DNA of 64,000 nt, from NCBI GenBank assembly GCA_039821145.1, contig JBCBOS010000004.1, forward strand, positions 328,167 to 392,166, given 5' to 3'. A program made the translations under genes and the position numbers. Positions within the stretch are counted from its first letter, which is position 1, and every line of letters begins with the position of its first letter. Origin of the DNA: JBCCSZ01 sp039821145. Lineage in GTDB: Bacteria; Bacteroidota; Bacteroidia; Chitinophagales; Saprospiraceae. Of this stretch, positions 25,571 to 34,349 are shown piece after piece. A model generated the notes under the pieces. The model made no database searches. It was not told where the DNA came from and was given only the letters and a program-made list of their open reading frames with translations.

Positions 25571-26464
25571 TTACTGAATTACCCGCACCTTCATTCGGAT
25601 GTCCTTTTCGGGCCGATCTCCAGGCAAAGTCCGGGAATTGGCAATCTGGTCGATCACATCAAAACCAGAAATCACATGGCCAAAGACTGTATAGTCCTTG
25701 TCGAGGAAGGGCGTGCCTCCCTTTTCGAGATAGGTCTCGCGCTGTTCCTTGCTGTAGCGGAAATCTTTGCGGGCCTCAATCATGTCCAACTCGCGTTCCG
25801 ATACTTTTTTGCCTTGTACAATGTAGAACTGAGAGCCAGAAGATTTTTTCTCGGGATTGACTTGATCCGGTGTGCGAGCGGCGGCAATGGCCCCCTTTAC
25901 ATGCACCAGAGAATCCACAAATTCCGCTGGCACCTGGTAGCCAGGCCCGCCAGAGCCCAGGTTGCTGCCACCACCATCAGCCTTGGAGCGAGGATCACCT
26001 CCCTGAATCATAAAGCCATTGATGACGCGGTGAAAAATGATGCCGTCGTAGAAGCCTTCTTCGGCCAGCTTGATGAAATTGTCCCGGTGTTGGGGCGTGG
26101 CGTCCGACAGCAGGACTGTCATTGTACCAAATTCTGTTTCTATCTCTACCATACAGTTTTCAGGTGGTTTTACGTTTACAATTTTTGATTTCGTTGTCGA
26201 CTTTTCCCCTTTTGTGGCCTTCAAAATCACGTTGAAACTACCGGAAGAAGTGTAGCGGTGTTCGGGTGATTCCTCAGTCGATTTTTGGCCATCGCCAAAA
26301 TCCCATTCGTAGCTTTCTGCCTTTTTCGACTCATTGCTGAACTGTACTTTGGCAGGCGCCTTGGCACCGTCGGGATTGTAACTGAAGTTGGCCATGGGTC
26401 GAGAACAAGACGCCAACAAGGCCAAGATACAAAAGTATAAAGTGATCTTAACAGGATTTGTCAT
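25571..26464 (-). CDS. PKD-domain peptidyl-prolyl isomerase lipoprotein
   Basis: A 297-residue lipoprotein (LALLASC lipobox) with an N-terminal PKD domain (~30-95, ESYEWDFGDGQKSTEESPEHRY) fused to a cyclophilin domain (~105-297). The cyclophilin part has FIKLAEEGFYDGIIFHRVINGFMIQGGDP and GSQFYIVQG, including the catalytic Arg of FHRV. Between them is an insertion typical of Bacteroidota cyclophilins (KDFRYSKEQRETY). It probably assists folding of exported proteins. The start at 26464 is chosen for the signal peptide. It is a paralogue of the next upstream gene and sits 64 bp after it. Confidence 0.88.
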   Translation of the reverse strand: MTNPVKITLYFCILALLASCSRPMANFSYNPDGAKAPAKVQFSNESKKAESYEWDFGDGQKSTEESPEHRYTSSGSFNVILKATKGEKSTTKSKIVNVKPPENCMVEIETEFGTMTVLLSDATPQHRDNFIKLAEEGFYDGIIFHRVINGFMIQGGDPRSKADGGGSNLGSGGPGYQVPAEFVDSLVHVKGAIAAARTPDQVNPEKKSSGSQFYIVQGKKVSERELDMIEARKDFRYSKEQRETYLEKGGTPFLDKDYTVFGHVISGFDVIDQIANSRTLPGDRPEKDIRMKVRVIQ

Positions 26465-26528
26465 CTGTTTGTATTTCTTTCTGATGAGTGGGTGTGTATT
26501 TTTTCCAGCAGGGCAATGGCTGCCTGGA

Positions 26529-27176
26529 TTAATTTGACATGACAATTTTCATTTTGACGTCACTGTCTGGACGGTCAAACTGATTTCTGGGCGAAGCGGC
26601 AATTTTGTCAATCACATCAAAGCCTTCGACCACCTCGCCAAATACGGTGTATTCTCCATCCAGAGAAGGATAGCCCCCCTCTTCTTGGTAGACCTTGCGC
26701 TGCTCGGGGGTGTACTTGAATTTTTTCTGACGCTCTATCATGTCCAAAAACTGGGCATTTTGCTTTTCTCCTTGTACGATGTAGAATTGAGAACCGGAAG
26801 AGGCTTTTTCTGGGTTCATATTATCGCTCAGGCGGGCAGCCGAAAGAGCTCCCTTGAAGTGCGGAAAGCCAATCTCCTGCGGAATGGTGTAGCCAGGACC
26901 TCCCTGACCGAGCATCTGACCGGGAGCGGCATCGCGGGAATCCGGATCGCCTCCCTGGATCATAAATTTGGGAATGATCCGGTGAAAGAGCAGGTCATCG
27001 TAAAAACCTTCCTTTACCAACTTGATAAAATTGTCGCGATGCTGAGGTGTTTCGTCGTAGAGCATCACCTTCATGTTGCCAAACTCGGTTTGGATTTCGA
27101 CATAGGTCTTTTTGTCACCACAGGCCGACAGACTCAGGAGCAAGACGGCGGCCAACAGTAAAAAGCGATTCATCAT
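26529..27176 (-). CDS. peptidyl-prolyl isomerase lipoprotein (cyclophilin)
   Basis: A 215-residue lipoprotein (LLLSLSAC) whose mature part is one cyclophilin domain: VEIQTEFGNMKVMLY, FIKLVKEGFYDDLLFHRIIPKFMIQGGDP with the catalytic Arg, GSQFYIVQG, and the DMIERQKKFKYTPEQRKVY insertion. It is about half identical by eye to the cyclophilin part of the adjacent PKD fusion, so this is a tandem duplication with later domain gain in one copy. It is predicted to speed proline isomerisation during folding in the periplasm. Confidence 0.9.
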   Translation of the reverse strand: MMNRFLLLAAVLLLSLSACGDKKTYVEIQTEFGNMKVMLYDETPQHRDNFIKLVKEGFYDDLLFHRIIPKFMIQGGDPDSRDAAPGQMLGQGGPGYTIPQEIGFPHFKGALSAARLSDNMNPEKASSGSQFYIVQGEKQNAQFLDMIERQKKFKYTPEQRKVYQEEGGYPSLDGEYTVFGEVVEGFDVIDKIAASPRNQFDRPDSDVKMKIVMSN

Positions 27177-27186
27177 AATTGTCGTT

Positions 27187-27585
27187 TTATCCCTCTGCAG
27201 AGTCGTTGCCCAGCTGAGGTTGAAAATATTGTATAAGCTTTTCTTTCAATAAACGTTCCTGTTCTTTGACTCCCTTGAGTTGAAAGGAGCGAGCGGTCGT
27301 ATAGTGGGGCCAGCCGTCGGCATCGCGACCAGCAAATTCGTAGTAGCCGTCCTGGCTCAGCAATTCGCAAACAGCGATGTGCATCAGGTCTTGCTTCTCT
27401 TCCTTGGTATAGGTCTGCTTGGTAAAACCCAACTCCTGTATGCCCACCAAAAAGAGGATGGCGTTCATATTGGGAAGTTCTTTTCGGTTCATACTGTCTT
27501 TGACAAAATGCCGTACCCGCAGCCATTCGAAATCCAATTGCCAATCTTCCATTGCCTGACTTCCGTTTTGCATCATCTCTTCCAC
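27187..27585 (-). CDS. conserved small protein of unknown function
   Basis: A 132-residue predicted cytosolic protein without signal peptide. It appears helical, with DWQLDFEWLRVRHFVKDSMNRKELPNMNAILFLVGIQELG and a C-terminal GRDADGWPHYTTARSFQLKGVKEQERLLKEKLIQYF. I recognise it only as a type of small protein found with redoxins and cyclophilins in Bacteroidota, and I assign no function. Its start overlaps the end of the redoxin gene by 13 bp and its stop is 10 bp from the cyclophilin start, so it is translated from the same mRNA. Confidence 0.75.
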   Translation of the reverse strand: MEEMMQNGSQAMEDWQLDFEWLRVRHFVKDSMNRKELPNMNAILFLVGIQELGFTKQTYTKEEKQDLMHIAVCELLSQDGYYEFAGRDADGWPHYTTARSFQLKGVKEQERLLKEKLIQYFQPQLGNDSAEG

Positions 27586-28130
27586 TTGATGTTGCAGCCT
27601 GCACTGGGGCGTTGCTGCTCGCTCACTGTGCCACCGGCCAGCACTGTCTCCAGGGCCATGCGAAGGTCCTCTCCTGTGACGGGTATGCCCGAATTGGGTC
27701 GGGAGCCGTCGAGCTGGCCGCGATACACCAATGCCATATTTTGGTCAAAGAGATAAAAATCTGGTGTACAAGCCGCGTCATAACTGCGAGCCACCTCCTG
27801 GCTTTCGTCGTAGAGGTAGGGAAAATCGTAGCCGACCTCTGCTGCATGGACTTTCATCTTGTCCGGGCCGTCCTGAGGATAGTTGACCACGTCATTGGAG
27901 CTGATGCCGACAAAATTGACGCCTCTGGACTTGTAGTCCTGCACCACTCGCTTGATGCCCTCGTTGACGTGAATGACGTAGGGGCAATGATTGCACAAAA
28001 ACATGATGACTGTCGCTACGGGAGAGCTGACATCTGCCAGACTGACCATTTGGTCGCTGATGGTATCCGGAAGCTGAAAATCGGGTGCTTTCGTCCCCAA
28101 CGGCAACATGTTGGATTCTGTAAGTGCCAT
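27573..28130 (-). CDS. redoxin (AhpC/TSA thioredoxin-fold protein)
   Basis: A 185-residue thioredoxin-fold protein with GTKAPDFQLPDT at the N-terminus and the active-site motif FLCNHCPYV (Cys46, Cys49), followed by GVNFVGISSNDV and AACTPDFYLFD (cis-Pro loop). This pattern is typical of the thioredoxin-family proteins often called redoxins; they are thought to reduce peroxides or disulfides. There is no signal peptide, so it is cytosolic. It lies 43 bp after the VanY-like gene and overlaps the next gene. Confidence 0.85.
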   Translation of the reverse strand: MALTESNMLPLGTKAPDFQLPDTISDQMVSLADVSSPVATVIMFLCNHCPYVIHVNEGIKRVVQDYKSRGVNFVGISSNDVVNYPQDGPDKMKVHAAEVGYDFPYLYDESQEVARSYDAACTPDFYLFDQNMALVYRGQLDGSRPNSGIPVTGEDLRMALETVLAGGTVSEQQRPSAGCNIKWKR

Positions 28131-28173
28131 TTGATGTTGTATTTGTTGATGTTATGAAAAAGGTTGGCGGGGT

Positions 28174-29022
28174 TTACAGACATTCCTCACTGATCCCCAA
28201 AACATATTTTTCCACCACTCCTATCTTATTGGCCACCTGGGATCCTTTGAAACCGCTGATGGCATCATTTTTCAATTTGGCTTTGGCTTCGCTGAACAAG
28301 CGCCCGGCCACGGGCATGTAGGACCAGTGCCACTTTTCCTCATTGTATCCATACGGGCGGGCCTCTCCTTTGGGGGAATAGGGCTGGCAAAAACCAAAGT
28401 ACGCAGCGTGCTTGCGCAACCATTGGTATTCTTTCAATCCTTGACCCGTTTCGAAATATTTGTTGACAAAGGCATTGAGGTCGATGTCTGTTCCCCAATG
28501 GTGCCGACTTGTCCCAGGCATCGAGCTCCACTCCAATATCTTCAAGGCTCGTTCTGTCGGATCGGGAAATTTCTTGGCTGCATTGATGCCCCCATCCAGC
28601 AATCGACTGCCCGTCCACTTGCCTTCCCAGATGGACTTTTGGGCTTCAAAATTTCGGGTAGCCGATTTGATGATCAGACGAACGCCATCCTTTTGGGCCG
28701 CCTCAAACATCTTCCGAAAAGCCTCATAAGCGTCTCGTCGGATGTACATTCCGGGGCGAGAGGCATGGGTTTTATCAATTTCCACGAAGTCTTGGTGAAC
28801 AGAAGGTTCAAACTTTCCGGTCAGGTAGTCAATTCCAAAGCCTGGTTCATCCATTTTGGTCAGGGTATCTGCGACGCTTCCGCTGTCTACTGCTGTTTCT
28901 ACAGGCTGCAAACCCATGGCGGTTCGCTTCTCTGTTGGCTGGCCGTTGTCGCAAGCCATCCAAAGACCACTGATGCCAATGGCTGCCAGTAGCAGGGCTG
29001 TCCTCTTTGTCATTTTATTCAT
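28174..29022 (-). CDS. VanY-like D-alanyl-D-alanine carboxypeptidase lipoprotein
   Basis: A 282-residue lipoprotein (GLWMAC lipobox) with an M15B LD/DD-carboxypeptidase domain in its C-terminal half. The zinc-site motif SRHHWGTDIDL matches SxHxxGxAxD, the second metal and catalytic region is EEKWHWSYMP, and SATRNFEAQKSIWEGKW precedes them. It should trim terminal D-Ala from peptidoglycan stem peptides. It lies 8 bp after the unknown 473-residue gene and 43 bp before the redoxin gene. Confidence 0.88.
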   Translation of the reverse strand: MNKMTKRTALLLAAIGISGLWMACDNGQPTEKRTAMGLQPVETAVDSGSVADTLTKMDEPGFGIDYLTGKFEPSVHQDFVEIDKTHASRPGMYIRRDAYEAFRKMFEAAQKDGVRLIIKSATRNFEAQKSIWEGKWTGSRLLDGGINAAKKFPDPTERALKILEWSSMPGTSRHHWGTDIDLNAFVNKYFETGQGLKEYQWLRKHAAYFGFCQPYSPKGEARPYGYNEEKWHWSYMPVAGRLFSEAKAKLKNDAISGFKGSQVANKIGVVEKYVLGISEECL

Positions 29023-29030
29023 GCTTCTTT

Positions 29031-30452
29031 TTAGTACTCAAACTCCATTTTTTCACAGGGGAACCCAAACAGGAATTTCTCCCGGATGAGGGCTGCAACT
29101 TTTTTGGGCACCAATTTGTCCCAACCCGCTTCGTCTTGCTGCAACATTTGCAGAACGGATTTGGAGAAAATGTGCAAAACTTCCTTGTCGAATCCTTCCA
29201 CGTCCACAATCTGACGGCTGTTGAGGAGGTGACGATACAAGAAGGTAACGCCTTCTGGTACGGGCAGGTTGTGGGTTTTCATCAATTCGGCACTCCCCTC
29301 CTGCATGGCCGGGTAGACATACAAGCGCACGTTGCGGGTAAACAACTGCCCAAAGGCTGCCAGCAAACGACCATCCATATTTTCGTAGTACTTGTCGTTG
29401 ATGACTTCCAGCAATTCGCGAGCCCCTAGGACAATTCCCATGCTTTGGATCTTGTAGTCCGACAGGTAGGCGATCAACTTTTGGTATTGTTCACAATTGG
29501 AGATGACCACGGTCTGTCCCATGGCACACAGCAGCTCGGCCCGGTCCATGAAATCTTGCTCATTGAGCTCTCCCTCCCGCTGCAGATTGTCCATTGTAAT
29601 CTCTGTGAGCAAATAGGAGCGGGCGGCATCCACTTCTGGTTCTTGTTTGAACTGTTCCCAACTGGACCGCAGCATGTCCATATTGACAAGGGTCGCCGGA
29701 CGGAAGCTTCCACGGAGGATCAGCAGGTGCTTTTTGTAGAGGAATTCAGAGGCGTGCAGACTCCTGCCGTCTGGACCGAACATGGCCACGTCGCTCAAGC
29801 CGTGTTTGACCAACATCAGGCACAGCCAGCGGTTGTCCACTTGTTCGAAATTGGGGCCAGTGATGCTCAGCATGTCGATGGCTACTCGATCCTGTAAATT
29901 GTCCATCAGCGATTGGATCATCACCTCTGGGTCTTGGTGGTATCGGTAGCAGGCATAGAGCAGATTGACCCCGAGCACACCGATGGCCTGCTGCTGAAGG
30001 TTGTTGTCCATGTCGAGCATCTTGACATGCAGGACGATGTCATTGGGTTCGGCATTGGGCGACAGTTGAAACCGCAAGCCCATCCATCCATCTCCTTTAA
30101 TGGTGCGTTGGTAGTTGATGGCGGCGACCGTATCGGCAAAGGCAAAGAAGTTGCTCTCGCTTTTCTCCCGCCCCAAGCGCTTGACCATCAGATCGTATTC
30201 GTGATCCAGCATCTTGTACAGGCGCGACTCGCAAACATAACGCCCCTTGGCCTCCATGCCATAAATGTCGTCTGAATAGATTTTGTCATAGGCCGACATG
30301 GACTTGGCAATCGTCCCGGCAGCAGCACCTACCTGAAAGAAGTAGCGGGCGACCTCCTGGCCGGCGCCGATTTCTGAGAAAGTCCCATATATCTTTTCAT
30401 CGAGATTGATTTCGAGGGCTTTCTGCTCCGTCTCTAGTTTTTGTCTGATCAT
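29031..30452 (-). CDS. conserved protein of unknown function, 473 aa
   Basis: A large soluble protein without signal peptide or membrane helix. It begins MIRQKLETEQKALEINLDEKIYGTFSEIGAGQEVARYFFQVG, and a central part reads GDGWMGLRFQLSPNAEPNDIVLHV. Later there is a Rossmann-like stretch (GQTVVISNCEQYQKLIAYLSDYKI). I recall similar-length proteins being widespread in Bacteroidota under unreliable names (such as nicotinate-nucleotide adenylyltransferase or TonB receptor), none of which the sequence supports. The start at 30452 is chosen because the promoter-like TAATTTTG places transcription near 30472, downstream of the longer alternative ATG at 30476. First gene of the seven-gene run ending in ppgK. 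Confidence 0.8.
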   Translation of the reverse strand: MIRQKLETEQKALEINLDEKIYGTFSEIGAGQEVARYFFQVGAAAGTIAKSMSAYDKIYSDDIYGMEAKGRYVCESRLYKMLDHEYDLMVKRLGREKSESNFFAFADTVAAINYQRTIKGDGWMGLRFQLSPNAEPNDIVLHVKMLDMDNNLQQQAIGVLGVNLLYACYRYHQDPEVMIQSLMDNLQDRVAIDMLSITGPNFEQVDNRWLCLMLVKHGLSDVAMFGPDGRSLHASEFLYKKHLLILRGSFRPATLVNMDMLRSSWEQFKQEPEVDAARSYLLTEITMDNLQREGELNEQDFMDRAELLCAMGQTVVISNCEQYQKLIAYLSDYKIQSMGIVLGARELLEVINDKYYENMDGRLLAAFGQLFTRNVRLYVYPAMQEGSAELMKTHNLPVPEGVTFLYRHLLNSRQIVDVEGFDKEVLHIFSKSVLQMLQQDEAGWDKLVPKKVAALIREKFLFGFPCEKMEFEY

Positions 30453-30478
30453 GCGGTCTAAAATTACCATTCGCATTG

Positions 30479-30486
30479 CAAAATTA
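30479..30486 (-). promoter_or_regulatory. candidate -7 promoter element
   Basis: On the minus strand TAATTTTG matches TAnnTTTG exactly and lies about 27 bp upstream of the start codon at 30452, as expected for the first gene of the seven-gene run. No clear -33 TTTG was seen. Confidence 0.35.
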
Positions 30487-30794
30487 CATCATTTTAAACG
30501 AAACGCCCTTGGAAAAGCTGATGATTTGCAAAGGAATCCCAGGGGCATTCACAGAGGCTCATGAGAAATGGCATTTGCCGAACTGTTGGGCAATTTTCGC
30601 CTGTTCTGGACGATTTTGGCCTAGCTCGGTACGATTTTGGCTGATTTTTCAGCACCTCACAGACCATTTCCCACCAGAATGGCAAGTTTTTGGACCTAAT
30701 CAAAACGCAATATCAACTGATCCATTCATCTCTCCACTCCTCCCACCTTGAGGGATGATGAACAGCTTCTACTCACAATCACAATTTACTTTGC
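30487..30794. other. intergenic region, 308 bp, with possible dispersed element
   Basis: Between divergent genes. It contains CTGGACGATTTTGG (30606-30619), the perfect inverted repeat GCTGA-TTTT-TCAGC (30640-30653), and AATGGCAAGTTTTTGGAC (30678-30695). The same blocks in the same order, somewhat diverged, recur after the propeller/AraC gene (38213-38321). Confidence 0.4.
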
Positions 30795-33700
30795 ATGCGA
30801 TTATCCATCTCATTGACTTGCTTTGCCTTGCTTTTCTGTTCCCTCTTTTTTGCGACCACCATCCATGCTCAAAACGATCCTTGTGCCACTGATCTCATTC
30901 ACCAAGAAAAACTGAAAGATCCCAAATACCGACAGCGCATCGAACAGGGAGAAGCCCTGATGCAGCGCCACATCGCCATCAATGGAGCGGCCTCTTTCCG
31001 GAGCGGCACCAATGATACATTGGCGGTGGTCGTCCACGTCCTGCACACTGGGGAGGCCGAAGGCAGCGGAAACAACATTTCCTCCGCTCAAATCCAATCG
31101 GCCATCGACAACCTCAATGATGTATTCAGTGGCGACATCGGCAATACCGGCACCGACATTCCTCTGCGATTCAAACTCGCCACCCGCGCCCCCGATGGCA
31201 GCGCCACCACAGGCATCAACCGCATCAATGCTACGGGTGTCAACAACTACGAGACCAATGGCATGGGACAAGACTCAGCCCGCGTCCACCTATTCAATCT
31301 CAGTCGGTGGAATCCAGCCCAATACATCAACATCTGGACGGTCAACCTGATCAATGGCGGGACCAGCACCCTGGGATTTGCTACCCTGCCCCCTGCCGAC
31401 CTCCGCTACGATGGCATTGTACTGCTGGCCAACAGCATGGGATACGATCCCACTGGCTCTCTGGGATACAACATCTCGTCGAGCAGAAACCAAAACGAAA
31501 CCCTCATCCATGAACTTGGCCACTACCTCAATCTATACCACACATTTCAAGGAGATGACACCGCCTGCCCCAGCAACTCCAACTGTGCCACCGATGGCGA
31601 CCTTTGCTGCGATACCGATCCACATCGACGCACCTCAAGCATCGGCTGTTGGACTGCGGTCAACAATTCCTGCACAGGAAGCAATTATGGAACAGTGGTC
31701 CAAAACTACATGGCCTATTCCAGCGAAGATTGCCGCGACCGTTTTACCAGTGATCAAATCACGAGGATGACCTCAGCAGTCAGCACATTGCGAACGGGAC
31801 TGACCAATGGCTGGGGATTTGCAGATATTTACAGTGGCTCGGCCGTAGCAGCCGCCTGCCAGCCTGCCACCACCACCATACAAGAAGGCTTCTACTACGG
31901 ACCGGTATCTGTGGAGCTGAACAACCAAACCATCTCGACAGGCAGTGCCCTGGAAGACAATGGCTACGTAGAAGACCTCAACAAGCGCATCTACCTCGAA
32001 CCCAATACCTCTTACACCCTCAATGTGAGCAATTCCGGTGTCGGCCCCGAGTACTTGTTTGTCTTCATCGACTACGAAAACGACGGGGACTTTGGCGGAA
32101 GTGGCGATGGCTTTTACTTTGGCAATGCAGGGACATCCTGGAGCATCAACATCACCACGCCCAGTGATCCCCTCTACAACACCCCCTTGCGCATTCGTCT
32201 GCTGACACACCTCGGCGGGGTAACAAACACTGGCTGTACCGACCCCAGCTATGGCCAGGCCGAAGATTATGCCCTCTATTTCCAAAGCAGTGCTGCCCTA
32301 ACAGCCTCCGCATCCAGCATCGAAGGCCTCAACGGCATCCTACCCAATGCTTCCACTGCTCAAACCTTTACCGTGTCTGGAGATGACCTGATGGGAGATG
32401 CGACACTTCAGGTTCAAACCGCAGAATTTGAAATATCTTCTGATGGAAGCAGCTACGGCAGCAGCCTGAGTCTGACAGAGTCGGGAGGCAACCTACAGGG
32501 AGAACCCGTCACGGTCTATGCCCGCCTAAAAGCAGGATCGACCAAAGGCAGCTATCAGGATTCCATTTGCATCAGCAGTCTCAATGCAGACACTGTCTGG
32601 GTACAACTGTCGGGACATCGCGGCGAGATCTTCAGCAATCGAGGCAATGCCTTGAGTCTGAATGGCAGCACGGCCTATGCAGAAGCCGACAGCTACAAAG
32701 GCATTACAGGTGGGGCAGCCAGAACCTACGAGGCCTGGATCAAAACCACAGAAAATACGGGAGCCATCATTGCCAATGGGATCAACAGCTCCGGCGAAAA
32801 GTGGATCATCTACGTCCAAAACAGCCAGTTGAGAGCAGAGATCAATGGCGCCTACATCAGAGGAACTACCTTGCTCGACGATGGCGAATGGCACCACATT
32901 GCCGTGGTCTTGGACAACAGTGGAGGTGCCACGCTGGGCGATGTTGTGCTGTATGTGGATGGCCAGGTAGAAACCCTATCAGGTTCCGCCAATACAACCA
33001 ACACCATCAATACGGCCAGTAGTCAAAATGTATGGATCGGAATCGATCACCACAACCGCTTCTTTGATGGAATGATCGATGAGGTTCGCATCTGGTCTGT
33101 TGCCCGCAGCCAAGCTGACATCCGCAGCAACATGCACTTGACCTTGAGCGGAACAGAAACGGGGCTTGAAACCTATCTGCAGTTCAACGAAAGCAGTGGA
33201 ACAACCACCGGAGAGCCCACCAACGGGCATTCGTTCTCTATGGAGGGCCTTGCGGCCTTTGCCACTTCCACCCTGGATGTATCAGCAGGTGTTTCCAGTA
33301 CAGTGTCAGTGGGAGCAACTGGCGGCGCCTCTGTGGAGATCAATGCCAACATGCTGGAAATCGACTTCACCGATAGCGGAACTGCCCCAGATGGCGACTT
33401 GGTGATCTTCTTGCTGAATGACATTCCTTCCGGGGGCAATGGAGACAATTTTGAGGCAGGCCAGCACTGGGTGGTTCGCAACTTTGGCAACAACCAAAGC
33501 GGCCTGAGCATTGCATCCATCACCACCCATCTCAACACCAGTGACCCACTTTTGGCCTATGACGAGACCACCATGCGACTCTACAAGCGCGACTCGGGAT
33601 CAGACAGCTATTGGAGCATGGTCGCCACCTCGGCAGCCAGTACCGATCCAGGAACAGGTGAGATTGTCTTCAACAGTTTGACTGGCTTTACCAGCTTCAG

Positions 33701-34280
33701 CCAGATCAGTGTGGGCAACTCGGGAACCCTTCTTCCCGTCACTTGGCAACATTTTGCAGCCAGCCGCCTCAACACCAGAGACGTGGTACTGGAATGGACG
33801 ACAAGCGATGAAATTGACTGCGATTCATACGACATGCAATACAGCTACGATGGCCGCTTGTTCAAGTCCATCGGCGAGGTCCCTTGCCAAGGCGTCTCCA
33901 ACGGGACGGCGGCCTACAGACACACGGTGGCAGAAGTCCGGGCAGCCTTTTACCGACTGCGCCAAGTGGACCTGGATGGGACCTACAGCTACAGCAACGT
34001 TCGATATGTAGGAGCAGATGTAGAAACCGATGATTTCCACCTATTTCCAAATCCGACCAATGGTTTTGTCATGCTGCAAAGCAAGTCCATCAAACAACGC
34101 GACAAGCTACAGATGGAGTTGAGGGGCATAGACGGCCAGTTGTTGCTGCGTGCGGAAGGGACGCTCAACAGTCTCAATCAGCAACTCAACGATCATCTGC
34201 CAAGACTGACGAAGGGCATTTTCTTGCTGCAGATTCGATCAGAACAACTGCTGTTTTCCGAGCGTCTGTTGCTTCAATAG
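30795..34280 (+). CDS. secreted M43 metalloprotease with GEVED, LamG and T9SS sorting domains
   Basis: An 1161-residue exported protease. A signal peptide (ending TTIHAQ) leads into a pappalysin (M43) catalytic domain with zinc motif HELGHYLNLYH (239-249) and a Met-turn in VVQNYMAYSSEDC. Next is a GEVED-type domain (~365-500, VFIDYENDGDFGG... DPSYGQAEDYALYF), then a LamG/concanavalin-like domain (~630-800, YEAWIKTTENTGAII, DGEWHHIAVVLDNSG, GMIDEVRIWSVARS). The last ~80 residues (DDFHLFPNPTNGFVML ... GIFLLQIRSEQLLFSERLLLQ) are a type A T9SS sorting domain, so it is probably anchored on or released from the cell surface. It likely degrades extracellular protein. Confidence 0.93.
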   Translation: MRLSISLTCFALLFCSLFFATTIHAQNDPCATDLIHQEKLKDPKYRQRIEQGEALMQRHIAINGAASFRSGTNDTLAVVVHVLHTGEAEGSGNNISSAQIQSAIDNLNDVFSGDIGNTGTDIPLRFKLATRAPDGSATTGINRINATGVNNYETNGMGQDSARVHLFNLSRWNPAQYINIWTVNLINGGTSTLGFATLPPADLRYDGIVLLANSMGYDPTGSLGYNISSSRNQNETLIHELGHYLNLYHTFQGDDTACPSNSNCATDGDLCCDTDPHRRTSSIGCWTAVNNSCTGSNYGTVVQNYMAYSSEDCRDRFTSDQITRMTSAVSTLRTGLTNGWGFADIYSGSAVAAACQPATTTIQEGFYYGPVSVELNNQTISTGSALEDNGYVEDLNKRIYLEPNTSYTLNVSNSGVGPEYLFVFIDYENDGDFGGSGDGFYFGNAGTSWSINITTPSDPLYNTPLRIRLLTHLGGVTNTGCTDPSYGQAEDYALYFQSSAALTASASSIEGLNGILPNASTAQTFTVSGDDLMGDATLQVQTAEFEISSDGSSYGSSLSLTESGGNLQGEPVTVYARLKAGSTKGSYQDSICISSLNADTVWVQLSGHRGEIFSNRGNALSLNGSTAYAEADSYKGITGGAARTYEAWIKTTENTGAIIANGINSSGEKWIIYVQNSQLRAEINGAYIRGTTLLDDGEWHHIAVVLDNSGGATLGDVVLYVDGQVETLSGSANTTNTINTASSQNVWIGIDHHNRFFDGMIDEVRIWSVARSQADIRSNMHLTLSGTETGLETYLQFNESSGTTTGEPTNGHSFSMEGLAAFATSTLDVSAGVSSTVSVGATGGASVEINANMLEIDFTDSGTAPDGDLVIFLLNDIPSGGNGDNFEAGQHWVVRNFGNNQSGLSIASITTHLNTSDPLLAYDETTMRLYKRDSGSDSYWSMVATSAASTDPGTGEIVFNSLTGFTSFSQISVGNSGTLLPVTWQHFAASRLNTRDVVLEWTTSDEIDCDSYDMQYSYDGRLFKSIGEVPCQGVSNGTAAYRHTVAEVRAAFYRLRQVDLDGTYSYSNVRYVGADVETDDFHLFPNPTNGFVMLQSKSIKQRDKLQMELRGIDGQLLLRAEGTLNSLNQQLNDHLPRLTKGIFLLQIRSEQLLFSERLLLQ

Positions 34281-34311
34281 CGGCAGTAAGCAGGAAAGAA
34301 AAGATCAATTG

Positions 34312-34349
34312 TCAGCGGTCATTTCGGGACGTTCCGAAATGGCCGCTGT
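34312..34349. terminator. long hairpin between convergent genes
   Basis: A 14-bp stem (AGCGGTCATTTCGG with CCGAAATGGCCGCT, one G-U pair, 6-nt loop) spans 34314-34347 and includes the final codons and stop of the DUF4269 gene. T-tracts are weak on both sides, so it may stop transcription inefficiently or protect 3' ends from decay. Confidence 0.5.
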
